Of a stretch of DNA of 64,000 nucleotides, positions 54,401 through 64,000 are shown in pieces (position 1 is the first letter of the stretch; each line of letters begins with the position of its first letter). The DNA lies in contig NC_092564.1 of the NCBI RefSeq assembly GCF_037975245.1, positions 16,322,984-16,386,983 of the forward strand, read 5' to 3'. A program made the translations under genes and the position numbers. The notes beneath the pieces are model-generated. The model was not told the DNA's origin. It ran no database searches and saw only the letters and a list, made by a program, of their open reading frames with translations. This DNA is from Apostichopus japonicus. Its lineage: Eukaryota; Echinodermata; Holothuroidea; Aspidochirotida; Stichopodidae.

Positions 54401-56324
54401 TTCAGGACACTTTTAAGACATTTCTTGAGTCTTTAAATTGCACTTCTTTGGTGTTTAAGGTGTTAGTTCTTATCTGAGCCAAGAAGTATCTTGCAGTCTT
54501 CATGTTTAAAGGGTGTGAAGACTCGCGCAAAAAGAAATGTCTAATGCCGGTAATCTGACCTAGTTTCCAATGAGGTGTAATAGAAGTGTTAGAGACCACC
54601 ATTGATCGCAGAAAATACTCACAAAGCTTGCTACAGTCGGTAATTAGACACTAGTGTACAGTCAGTAAATACAGCTGCGGTCAATACCCACAGCATAGTG
54701 TACACACGATACAGAGATGGACATCTCAGGTCCAGCTAAAGATAACACGGAATCACGTTTCATTACTGTCTGCATTTTGTGGCGACACAAACAAAACTTC
54801 ACTTGCAAGCAACGGAAAGTTAACTTTTTCAGATGGCCGCACGTGGTTTGGGGCGATTCTTCATTGCCTTGAAATGAGTTTTTATTTTTGGGGGGGGGGG
54901 AAGGGGGGCATATGTTTTTCTCTGGTAGGGTGGAGAGATCTGTCCTGGTATGTGCTTTCTAAGGCTTCAAACTTGTGTATAGTTATCTCCTGATTTGAAT
55001 GATAACCATTCTGTCTTCTCTTTGTCCTTAAACAGGTATTACGGCGCTAAGACGAAACAGTCCGATGAGGATATCAGACCACAGGAGGATTTTAATCATA
55101 GTGAAGCATCTAGACAGGGTGAATTTCAAATAAATCGTAAGTCACTTCTTTTTGTTTCTTTTGGGGAGGGGGGGAGGGTGGGAGGAGGGGGGTAAGCCAA
55201 AGGATGATTTTTTTCATTTCCATAGCGATATTCTATTTTGATGTACTCCATAAAGTAAGTCAGTTAAAGCAATCTTTTCATGTTGTTATAACAACAAATT
55301 GGAAAGTTGGAAATTATTGGTTTATGTTTATATTTTTGTTTCCGTTCTTCTTTTGCTTCTTTTGGTGTTAAATAGGATATTATTTTCACATTACATAGCA
55401 CTGGTAGGTGGATGACTGAAGGAGCGAGGCATTAACAATAGTTTTCCATTGAAAGAAACAGATTGCAGATTTAACAAAAAGAAAAAAATCCAGTAACAAA
55501 GATAGGTACTGCCAATAATGGCCAACTAAAATGATTGGCTGACACAGGATCGTACGAAGAATCCTGTTCAATACTTGTTTTCAATTTGGGGGGAGGAAGG
55601 GAGGGGGGTCTCACAACCCATACTTTGGGAACATGGCTATACATAAATCTATCTGACTTTGTCATACCTTTTATTCATTCTTCATTGTGTCTAAGTGATC
55701 TAGCTGGTTACTGCTAGAAGTCATGTAAAGGAGTAATTAGGACTTGCTTTTCTTATACGGTTTCCACATTTATACCTTGCAGCTGATTCTGTGGCAAACG
55801 AAGGTTATGCTCCAGCGACGGGTGGTGAAACGTACCAAGTGACAACAAACAACATTGAGGAACCACCTCGCACGGAATCCCCAAAGCCAGATGGTGCAAG
55901 GGTATCTAGAAGGAAAGGAACTCCCAGAAGCCACCAGGCTTTCCTGAAACAGGCGTTGATCGACGAAGGACTCCGATTGGCTCAAGTATTTAACGACCCT
56001 GGCGAAGCGGTGAACAACGGCGGTGGGGACATGCCCAATCAGGGTGATAATTACAGAGTGGACGAAGACGTGGAACTGAGGCAGGTGTACGGTATACAGG
56101 GTGCCCCTCAGAACAACGTCAGTGTTGCGGATATGAACTCTGAGGCTGTGAGTAAACCGTTGTACATGAGCCCGGATATGGTCAACGGAAGCAACGGCCA
56201 GACACACATGACGACGAATCTTAGCGAAAGATTAGCCGAACAAACTATGGTGGAAGCTAACAACAGGGACCAGGGATTAATGCAACAGCCGACGGTATCA
56301 CAACAAATACTAGAGCACGTTTAA
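45440..56324 (+). CDS. NAB: NAB family transcriptional corepressor (7 coding exons, 612 aa)
   Basis: Homologue of NGFI-A-binding proteins NAB1/NAB2, nuclear cofactors that bind EGR-type zinc-finger factors and recruit NuRD. Exons: 45440-45706, 46127-46582, 48448-48581, 50658-50790, 52626-52831, 55036-55136, 55783-56324; 1839 nt, all GT/AG, frame continuous. NCD1 spans about 17-89 ([52 protein letters not shown]). NCD2 and its extension span about 165-280 ([46 protein letters not shown]). A coiled coil spans about 323-398. The C-terminal motif [17 protein letters not shown] is near 486-502; in vertebrates this area contacts CHD4. It is longer than vertebrate NAB1/2 (about 490-525). The first coding exon starts at acceptor 45401-45402, leaving 37 nt of 5' UTR there. 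NAB1 versus NAB2 is not meaningful for a single pre-duplication gene. Confidence 0.95.
46722..46767. repeat. Hairpin-forming inverted repeat in NAB intron
   Basis: ACACTACTGTAC (46722-46733) is matched by GTACAGTAGTGT (46756-46767), a perfect 12-bp stem with a 22-nt loop. TGCAATATA lies beyond each arm. It is in the intron after NAB coding exon 2. Confidence 0.7.
47195..47285 (+). repeat. Degenerate tRNA-derived SINE head
   Basis: GGAGTGGTTAAAGGCTGAGG followed by AGCATCTGGGAGATCATTGG and a box B-like GGTTCAAAGCC (9 of 11) resembles a decayed tRNA-Leu/Ser-type head. It lies in a NAB intron. Confidence 0.4.
48952..49136 (+). repeat. Dispersed repeat, copy 2 (pairs with 9013-9207)
   Basis: This is the counterpart of 9013-9207 described above, in the same orientation, in the intron after NAB coding exon 3. 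Several short insertions separate the two copies. Confidence 0.65.
51577..52240 (+). mobile_element. GAAGACTCGC MITE copy A (interrupted by a SINE)
   Basis: The left end TTCAAGGCATTGAAGACTCG and right end GAGTCTTCACACCCTTTAA are imperfect inverted repeats (core GAAGACTC). The same element occurs inverted at 54505-54873 and partially at 27441-27547. A family B SINE is inserted at about 51726-52030. It is non-coding and lies in the NAB intron upstream of the coiled-coil exon. Superfamily not assigned; the ends fit TTNAAGG. Confidence 0.82.
51726..52030 (+). mobile_element. tRNA-derived SINE, family B, nested in MITE copy A
   Basis: The head has GCTGGTTCGATTCCTGCC (box B intact) after GGCTAATGCGTCGGACTCGT. 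The body contains CCTTGGGCAAGATGCTTTAT and the 3' end has GTAAAGCGCTTTGAGACC, then AGCACTATATAAATCGAAC and an (ATT)n tail. This GCGCTTTGAGAC/TATATAAAT tail is, to my knowledge, widespread in marine animal SINEs, probably copied from a partner LINE. Confidence 0.88.
52840..53620 (+). repeat. 39-bp minisatellite with higher-order structure
   Basis: About 18 units built on CAGTTCCCTATATAAACATA and TGGTACAGTCTATAATATA begin only about 9 bases after the donor of the NAB coiled-coil exon. Four units are a variant carrying CCCTGTATAACAATAGCAAA; the last three of these are about 143 bp apart, marking a higher-order unit. A 39-bp period equals 13 codons, so the array is open in one frame by chance. 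Confidence 0.92.
54505..54873 (-). mobile_element. GAAGACTCGC MITE copy B (inverted, SINE-free)
   Basis: In reverse complement it aligns to both halves of 51577-52240 and lacks the SINE, so it shows the empty site after GCTGGACCTGAGATG. Its ends are TTTAAAGGGTGTGAAGACTC and the inverse of CAAGGCAATGAAGAATCG. It is in the NAB intron downstream of the coiled-coil exon. Confidence 0.85.
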
Positions 56325-56986
56325 GGCGAGTCAAAAGTGGAGAGATTTAATTTATCACAGATTTCTTTTAATTTTTTTTTTACTCAACATGAAAGCCATC
56401 ATCATTGTGGGTTTTTGTCTATCAGAGGTAATAGTTTCTTTGTACGGTTCTACCATGAAGGAAGTATTCGGATCGAAAAGTTTAAGGGTTTTTATTTCCC
56501 GGAACTATTTCCATGGTAATTCTTGTAAGATACGACATATCGGGAGGACAAAGAGTTTCCCTTTGTTATCCCAAAGATAACTTTATTTATTTAGAAACTT
56601 GGGGAAACACACAATTTTAGATTTCTGGTCAAAGTCACAATTTAGAATCTTGTCATGTGTGCATAGAGGAGGTTAAAATTACATTGATTTGACTAGCCAT
56701 TCAATTTCAGTCATAAGTTGCTTGATGTGGCGGTACAAAGACAAAATTTTACAGTAGAACAGTAGTCAAAACATTAGTTGCCAGAAATGTATTTTTTGGG
56801 GAGGTTTATCAGGAATTTCTTTAATCACACACTTTAATTTGCAAACTTTGTAGCAATGGAAAACAAAATATGGGCTCAATGGGCAAATAAAATTGTCAGG
56901 GAATTTTACAGGATTTTCTTGGAGTTACACATTTGGTTTTCCAATTTTTAAAAAAAATGGAATGTGTTGCTTGTTCTATGAATAAA
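56325..56986 (+). terminator. NAB 3' UTR with candidate polyadenylation signals
   Basis: AATAAA occurs at 56886-56891 and 56981-56986, the second about 660 bases past the stop. A further AATAAA at 58553-58558 could serve a longer form. Short frames inside are not conserved-looking. Confidence 0.5.
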
Positions 56987-59900
56987 TCCTGAGCATAGAA
57001 CTGATGAGGAATTTATTAACCAAGAGTTGAGATAGCATAGAAAATTACCAGCAAGAAGATGTGACGCACAAGGTATTTACTAGCACCTCAGTGGTCTCCT
57101 TTGAGGCTTTTCTTGGGGGGAGGGGGAAGGCCTTTTTGGCGGGGAGGGGGAATGGTTTGGTATCCTCACTGGTGTAGCCATCCCAAAGACCTAGCTAAAG
57201 GAGGGGTGGGGGGGGTAGGGTACGGTAGACATTAGGGGACATGGAGTGCATTTACTCCATTAAAGAATGTTTAGTGTGTTCCATAAAATTTGATGTAATG
57301 TTTTATTCCTTCATTTGCAAACCTTGGTTGGTGGCTGATTTCATGTCCACAACTGGCCTGACATTGGGGGATGACAAAGGATACAAACAGAATATGTTGA
57401 CATAGTCTCAGCTACCTTTCAACTTGCCTATAACGGTTGAGTATTGTAATACCAGATTTTAAAAAAAACCAAGAAATGGAATACAGACTTAGTCCTTGCT
57501 TCTCTGTTCTGTTCAGCTTTAATACTGAACAATTCGACCCGTGTCTTCTCTTTGAAAACTTGAATATTGACATTGTCATTTTCAGTAAACTATTAACTAA
57601 ACCTATGAGACTTTGCCATATGACAATTTGACATTACCATCGAGTTATTCCGTTGAACAAACCACCGAATGGTACCTAAACTTTATCTCCCCCCCCCCCG
57701 AACAAAAAATCAATGGCTTCTTTAATATGTTTATTTGACGGGTGCAAAGTTATAGGGAAAAGGTCATCCACATATCTTGTCCTGAAATTTCAGGAATTGA
57801 ACCCATCAGGTATTGATCTGTTAGCTGTTATTGGTAGGTGTGTCCTTCCTACAAATGAAACGACACAAAAATCCATCATGTCTGGGGAAAAATGAATGAA
57901 ACATTACTCTTCAGCCCAATCTCTTATATTCAGTTCAATTTTGTTTGTTTTTCATTAAGTTCTAGAAATATGTCTGGTATTGATTAAGTGCTATATTTAT
58001 CTTCTGTAGTTTAAAGCAGTGACTGTACTGTCTTACGTACATGAGCACAAGAGTACATCAATACATTGTTACATCTGTATCATGGGAGAGGTAGGGGACA
58101 TCACAAGAAGGTCTTCTAGGTTTTGAAATGAGTATCTACACCCACCAAGGGGGTTGAGAGGGGGGAAAAAGCCCCAGGGCATCTGGGACCCCAAACCTAA
58201 AATGAAAAGTGTTGCACATTGTGTTCAAAAGTGACGTGTTAGGTATCATCCAAAGTGAAGGGGAACCCGGATCTTGTTGGGCTAGTGTGGTCTTGCAAGT
58301 GCTCTCCTCTTTTGCTTTAGGGGACCTGTCTAATTGGCCACCAGACCCCCAAGTTGAATGTTACACCACCGCAGACTGGGCCCTTACAACTCATTCATAT
58401 AGCAGATGTTCCTTCTCCAAGGCATTCTTCATATTAGATATCAATCTGGTAACGCATGCTTAAATGGTCTCAAAGAAATGTTTAATAAATCCTTAAACGT
58501 TGTTAATTGAAAGGTCTCTAAATGGAGGGAAGTGTACTATTGTTTTTAAGCCAATAAAGTGCTGCCATCTGTTTTTGCAAGTTGAAAATCATTGAGGGTG
58601 GTGGGAGACATATTTCTGCCCACCCCAGTGTATCTATATTTGATTTTAGGTTATCCAGATTCGTTTGTTTGAGTATTCTCAGGTTTGAGTATCACAAATA
58701 CCATGAAAACAAAATTTGGTCAGTTAAACCAATGAATGCTGTTTTGATATTTCCCCCACGGCCCAACACCAACATAATTTTGAGAAAATCGGATCTGCTA
58801 TATTTGAGTACGGATGTAACTTCATGATCTACCTGAAATGGGTTAAAAATGTAATATACTACTTTAAATGGTATTTTTAAAAACTTTCAATGGATAAAGT
58901 ATTGTTACTTAGAAGATCTGTAATATGGAAGCTGAGCTAATTCCATCCACAGATATGAATGATATAGCGTAGCGTGTATCAAAAGGTCATCTAGTTATTG
59001 CAGTAATGAGGTCGTAGTTGTGAGAGAAAAAAATATCGCAAAGTCTGCCCCAATTGTTAGAAAGTGTTACTTTCCTGAGGTAATTTATGAACCTTATTTC
59101 GAAGTTAATGATATCAGTTTACACCCAGATTTATCAAAATGATTTTGTATGTTATTATCTTAGCGATGATATATTAACCGCTATTCGGCCGATTTCTACT
59201 CTATCCATCCAATCGGTGAGCAGATGTTAACAGACAGATTCTGCTAGTTGTTTTACAAGCAGTTGGGAGAAGGGGAAATTTTGTCGGAGGTAAATGGTTC
59301 AGTGAATAAAAGTAAAATGCAAAGGAAAAAATAAATAATAATTTTAGGTAAATGGTACCGGCAAAATGCTTCTTCGCATGTCTTGGTATGTGTGTATCTA
59401 GTGTAAGGCACATACGTGCTTTGCTTAGCTTTTCAGGATTCCATTCCAACTAAAAAAGACAAATATTAAGCATTTCATAAGTTTTGAATGCCTCACCATT
59501 TCAAATGGCTCACAAGAGACTTCAAAGTGGGGGGGGGGGAAGGGGGGAGGGTCAGATGCATTATTCCTTCGACTGATTTAGGTAGCGGTTGACTTTTTAT
59601 GGAAGAAGGAATCCATGATTTCATAAAGGAGGCTGTGTGGCCCTTGTGTGGTTGAAGGCGACTGCCATGTAGGGGGTCTGGGTTCCCTCAGAAAAGAAAA
59701 TGAACATTTTTAGAGAGAAATGGTGCATTCAAATCACCAAATCCCTTGGGGAAAGAGATGGGGGGAGGGGGGGGGAGTGTTGTGATGATTCTCAATATGT
59801 TGAGGATTTTTAAAATTAAGTATTAACTCGGTTTCTAGTAGAGTGAAATACTGATAAATTTTGTTTGAAGAAACATTCCACAGATTGCTAATTCTTATCG

Positions 59901-61800
59901 ATTCTTGTACAGAAAGAAAAAAAAAGTTTATGATGACGGAGGAATACATTGCATGCAGCTCGGTTTTTCTAATTTATTTTTTAACTTTTTCCTTTTTTTC
60001 TGTTATTATTATTATTATTTTCTCGGGTGTAGATTAAAAAGACCATAAATAGAGGGCGATATTTGAATTTTGATGTTGTGTTAGTTTACTAATCTACCTT
60101 TATGACAATTGATGAGTGATATCGTGACTGCCATTCCTGGCTTTACCAGCTAGTTCTTCGGTAGAATTAAAATCCAGAACGATTCACTTAATAGGCAAAT
60201 TACGTTTTTAAGTTTATCTTAAGTTTTCATGAAGTTTAAGCGTAATACGATGGAAAATATTTTAAAGAATTTTAAAGAAAAAAAAAGGTTAGTAAAGGAT
60301 ATTCTGTCACAAGTTGAAGAATAACTAAATTGAAAATAAAGGACGAGTGGAATAGAAATTCGAATTTGCCTTTCAGACATTTTAATTCGTGCAGAGTGAG
60401 AATTTTGCACTTGTTATTAGAAAAGTCACCCAAGAGTGAGCTTGGGTATGAAAGCCACTCTCCTATTAGCGTCTATAGCAATCCGCCCGAATGTTCTCCT
60501 TCAGGAAAAGCGCCAAAAAGCAGTAGCATCTTTTTCGATATGTTATAAATCAGGATCTAGTTCTTTGTGGCTTGCATGTTGAAGAGTATGAATAGAAGTA
60601 AATGTGGTGCAAAAATTGGCTCAATTGAGGCAATTTTAGGCCTCCAAGTAGCAGCGTACGAAAATTGTTTACTACTGAGTGAAGAGGTTGTTTACAAGTG
60701 ACGAAAACTTCAGGCTCTGATAGCAAAAAAATCTGCGCGGTCATGATACGGAAATTTGAGACTGCCATGAATGACCAACTTGTCAGCTATCCGGTGATGA
60801 GTAGCGCTTAGCTAGTGAGAACTTCTATCAAGACTTAGTGTAAGTCAATGGGGCTTTTAATGGACTCATGCTACCCTATGTCTTTAATCTACGGTGGTCT
60901 TTAAAGAACAGCCGAATTGCAGATTGACACTGAATTAGTGTAACACAACATCACTTGTAAGGTAATCGTTTGTATAGTTTTGTCGGAGTTAACCTTCTTA
61001 CTAATACATCCCAGATATAGATCTAAAATTATCTCTATTGTGTGTGTGTGTGTAGCTGTCGAGTGTTTATCAATATTACAATTCTGTAACAATGCAAGGC
61101 CACGAAGTTAATTTCTATTGCATTGCAAATTGAGGAAGAGAGGTTTGGTACGGTGGCACAGAAAGGACATTGATAATTACGAATTATTATAAACGTCGAA
61201 ATCCTGAGCATAAAACGTCGATGTTTCTGCAGCCTGAAGAGGAACTGTTAAATGACTCAAACGACAATGTTAACCATTGTATTGTCAAAGGGGAATGATT
61301 CACTACATCGCAAGATTACTGCCAGTCTAAATGTAGATTTCATCGGGAGTAGGAGGAGGAGGAGAAGGAGGTTATCTCAGGTGAAGAGAAGACATTAACG
61401 ACGAAGAACGAACTACGGTTGTTTGGGCAGTGTATTAACCAAACCAAAAATCCTGGTAACAAAAAAGTACACAGTTCAGTCGGTGCATCTTCTCTAACGG
61501 TAGACATGACCAACATCTGCCATTCACGCTTATTAATATGCAAATAATGTGATACCTGTAACCTAACGATCGCCCGGCCAATTTAGAGATGAAAAATTAA
61601 CAATTCAAGGCATAATTACAATATACACAATTTTACATTATATTAGTGAAACTGGACTTTTGCATTAACGCCATACGGTATATCCAAGCTTTACTTATAA
61701 GGGTATGAGTATGATAAGAATAGACAATAACTGTTCGCTCCATGAATACATATATACAACTAATGACAACAAATCGCACGCCGATAATATGTCAATATGA
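56987..61800. other. No gene recognised downstream of NAB
   Basis: Contents are G-rich and C-rich tracts (around 57115-57220, C11 at 57689-57699, G-runs near 59530 and 59770), an ATT run near 60005-60020, and scattered short frames without domains. It may include extended NAB 3' UTR. Confidence 0.6.
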
Positions 61801-61809
61801 AAAACTTAC

Positions 61810-62513
61810 GGAATAACTGACTGAAGAAACCCGGTTTTGAGCAGCGGTTGGTTCTCAAGCTCTCTTACTTCCTCTGAACGGGAAACACACGGTAATTACC
61901 TCCATTAATTAAGGAAACACACGGTAGTCCTGTCTTGTGGGAAAACGCGGTAGCCCAATATTATTGCGAGTGCGCACAGTAAACGACTTACATAATACTC
62001 AGTGTACTACCATGGAGCTGTTTATAGCTCCATGGTACTACGAAGCTTCAAGCGAAGAAACTCGCCCAACATTGACTTGTTTCTTTTACACTGACACCAT
62101 GTAGGTTACGCATTCCCGGCCTTGTACTCGATCTTAGCATAGGATAAAGGTTTGAATACCTCTCTTATTCATTGGAATGAAAGTACGTGAAAGTTGAATA
62201 CATATGCAAATTATATACGGTGCTTAGTCAGAACACAACACTTAAAGGCATTCTCTCAGCTAGTAATTTTTTAGAGGGCGGGCCAATTTCATAGGTTTCG
62301 CTGGTACACCGTTACTCCACTTTCTGACTTGGGGAAACTTCCACTCACGTGTCAGGTGACAAAATGTTATAAACTCACATGACCGCGTGACAGAGGTGTT
62401 TGTACATGGGAGTACAGCCACCCGTCCCACATACATTGACTTTGTCGTCTTTGCGCGTGGAGGCGAGTAGATTTAAAAGGCAATACTGTTATATTTTAGA
62501 CTTTGGTTGAAAG
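61810..62513. promoter_or_regulatory. Candidate divergent promoter with two untranslated first exons
   Basis: A strong minus-strand donor (TATTCC|GTAAGT) ends an exon at 61810, and a strong plus-strand donor (GAAAG|GTAAGC) ends one at 62513. Between them are CpG-richer sequence, CCAAT at about 62284, an E-box TCACGTG at 62345-62351, nearby CAGGTG and CACATG motifs and a 15-bp-arm hairpin at 62005-62040. No coding continuation on either side is visible. Confidence 0.35.
62005..62040. repeat. Near-perfect hairpin
   Basis: TACTACCATGGAGCT (62005-62019) is matched by AGCTCCATGGTACTA (62026-62040): 14 of 15 pairs with a 6-nt loop. Confidence 0.75.
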
Positions 62514-62519
62514 GTAAGC

Positions 62520-63891
62520 TTTGAACTGTAACCTTTCATAGCTATTTTGGCCCCAGTGATAAAGGGTCGTGGTGGTTGGGGATGTTGGGGTGTTGAGGGT
62601 TGGGGCGTTGGGGGGGGGGTGGGATTGTATGATACAACCGAGAAGATTGAAAACGTAAGAAAGGGTGAAAAGTGTCATTTGTGAGAGTAAATAAATGGAG
62701 CTTTGAAAACTCGAGAAAGTCTTCCTCGTCTTCCCGGTCTCAATGAATATGTTTGTGATGGATCACACTGCTGAATAAAATCGTTTTCGAATGGAGCGGA
62801 CTTGGCTGGAAAAGTTATTAATCAAAACACAAAATTCTGTTTCAAATGCGAACAGAAAACTTAAATGAATCCTCAAACTGAATTAAAAATTTATTTATTA
62901 TGAATCAACAGTGATCGATGAAGAAAGAAGGTCATATTCTTATTTATTATATCAAATCATTTTGATTATTTATAAGGTGGCGTTCTAATATTACATGTCA
63001 CAATATCGTACCCCCTCCTTCTACGCAACCCACCCCGCCCAACTATTTACTACAAAAAACTAAAATGATTAAATAAAAAACAGACGATTGTGTTGTTCTT
63101 TAATCACTCACCCCTCATTCCCTCATTCCTTATTTGACCCCCCCCCCCCCTTTCGTCAGTCCAACTATGAAATAATACCCTCTGTTTGAAATAATCACAA
63201 GAATAAAGAACATGATTGTGTGATCTTATTCATATTACACCAAGCATGAAGGAAAGCATAAATTGTGTCGAACAACTATATTGAGAAAGAATCCAAATAT
63301 ACTGCCGAGATATCGGCCTTTTATGTGTTATATGTTGGCTGAATGATTCTGCGACAAAAACAAGAAAGTTAACGGAATCATTGCAATGGAACCTGTTAAA
63401 ATGCTTCACAGAGACTTGCTTCGAAATAGGCTGTTGCATGTAGAAACTGTCAAGGCTGAATGAAGAGTAAATAAGACCATTTTTTTTTTGTATAACACCC
63501 TGGTGGTGTATCATTTATTTATCGTTGCATTTAGATTTACAGTGTAAAGGAAATCATTTTTAAATACCTAATATCAATAAACGAGCTTATCTAAATTTCA
63601 AACTAATACCTGTTAATGAATATATCTCCAACGGTAGTTTCCGTATGTAGAATGGGTGATTCATATTTTCACCAATATGTCTATTTGTAACGACGGGGGG
63701 GGGGGGGGGCGGATTTTGATGGGTTGGCCATAACGCAGTGATTCCCTTGTTATCTTGAATGAGTGTATTGACAAAAATTCAGTTCGATCTACAAGGACCC
63801 ATTTATAGACAGCTGTCTAACTTAGTTCCTGCCCCTCCTTTAACTAGTCAACTGACCGTACATTGTGGAATAACATCACTACATATAACAT

Positions 63892-63943
<52 letters not shown>

Positions 63944-64000
63944 ATATTACTGGTTTCGAACCTCTGGACACTAAACGTATATCTAATCCATGTGATGATA
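62520..64000. other. No gene recognised; low-complexity tracts
   Basis: The stretch contains G/T-rich sequence at 62565-62625, C13 at 63138-63150, G15 at 63695-63709 and an AT microsatellite at about 63897-63948. No conserved frame or RNA gene is seen. Confidence 0.7.

Noticed and set aside
55770-56207. Minus-strand ORF of 145 codons
   Set aside because: It is the shadow of the last NAB coding exon on the opposite strand.
60330-60548. Plus-strand ORF of 72 codons downstream of NAB
   Set aside because: No recognised domain, isolated, and within the length range expected by chance.

Overview
The window is nuclear DNA from an animal. It is AT-rich, its genes are split by introns of about 0.4-5 kb, and it carries short non-autonomous transposons, tRNA-derived SINEs, minisatellites and many long homopolymeric G/C tracts. 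It holds four protein-coding genes of general animal or eukaryotic families and shows no bacterial or viral coding sequence. Repeat style and protein divergence suggest an invertebrate deuterostome, most likely an echinoderm. That placement is inference, because no diagnostic lineage marker is visible.

Layout. (1) 1-5327: no gene recognised; a hAT-type MITE with target-site duplication at 2565-3116; the left edge of the LMBR1 3' UTR at the right side. (2) 5328-22466, minus strand: LMBR1/LMBR1L-like multipass membrane protein, 11 coding exons that join without a frame break into 505 residues. One intron holds a 45-bp minisatellite whose units carry a Pol III B-box-like motif. (3) 24047-26730, plus strand: small NCBP2AS2-like protein, 4 coding exons, 105 residues, head-to-head with LMBR1. 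(4) 28626-33157, minus strand: ribosomal protein RPL23 (uL14), 5 exons, 140 residues, tail-to-tail with the NCBP2AS2-like gene. (5) 33.2-40.5 kb: intergenic, with a SINE, a hAT MITE inserted in a small tandem repeat, and microsatellites. (6) 45440-56324, plus strand (probable untranslated first exon ending at 40725): NAB family transcriptional corepressor, 7 coding exons, 612 residues, with NCD1, NCD2, a coiled coil and the conserved C-terminal motif. (7) 56.3-64 kb: NAB 3' UTR, then sequence with no recognised gene. A pair of outward-facing splice donors around an E-box-rich segment at 61.8-62.5 kb may be a divergent promoter.

The genes are not a pathway. They are a membrane receptor-like protein, a small probably mitochondrial or cytosolic protein, a ribosomal protein and an EGR-type corepressor, adjacent by ordinary synteny. 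Exon boundaries were chosen by hand from GT/AG sites, reading-frame continuity and remembered family conservation; all four joined CDSs are exact multiples of three. The more unusual material is in the repeats and leaders: the B-box minisatellite, a stop-start overlapping uORF on LMBR1, an inverted MITE pair around the NAB coiled-coil exon, and a nested SINE whose empty site is preserved in a nearby MITE copy.
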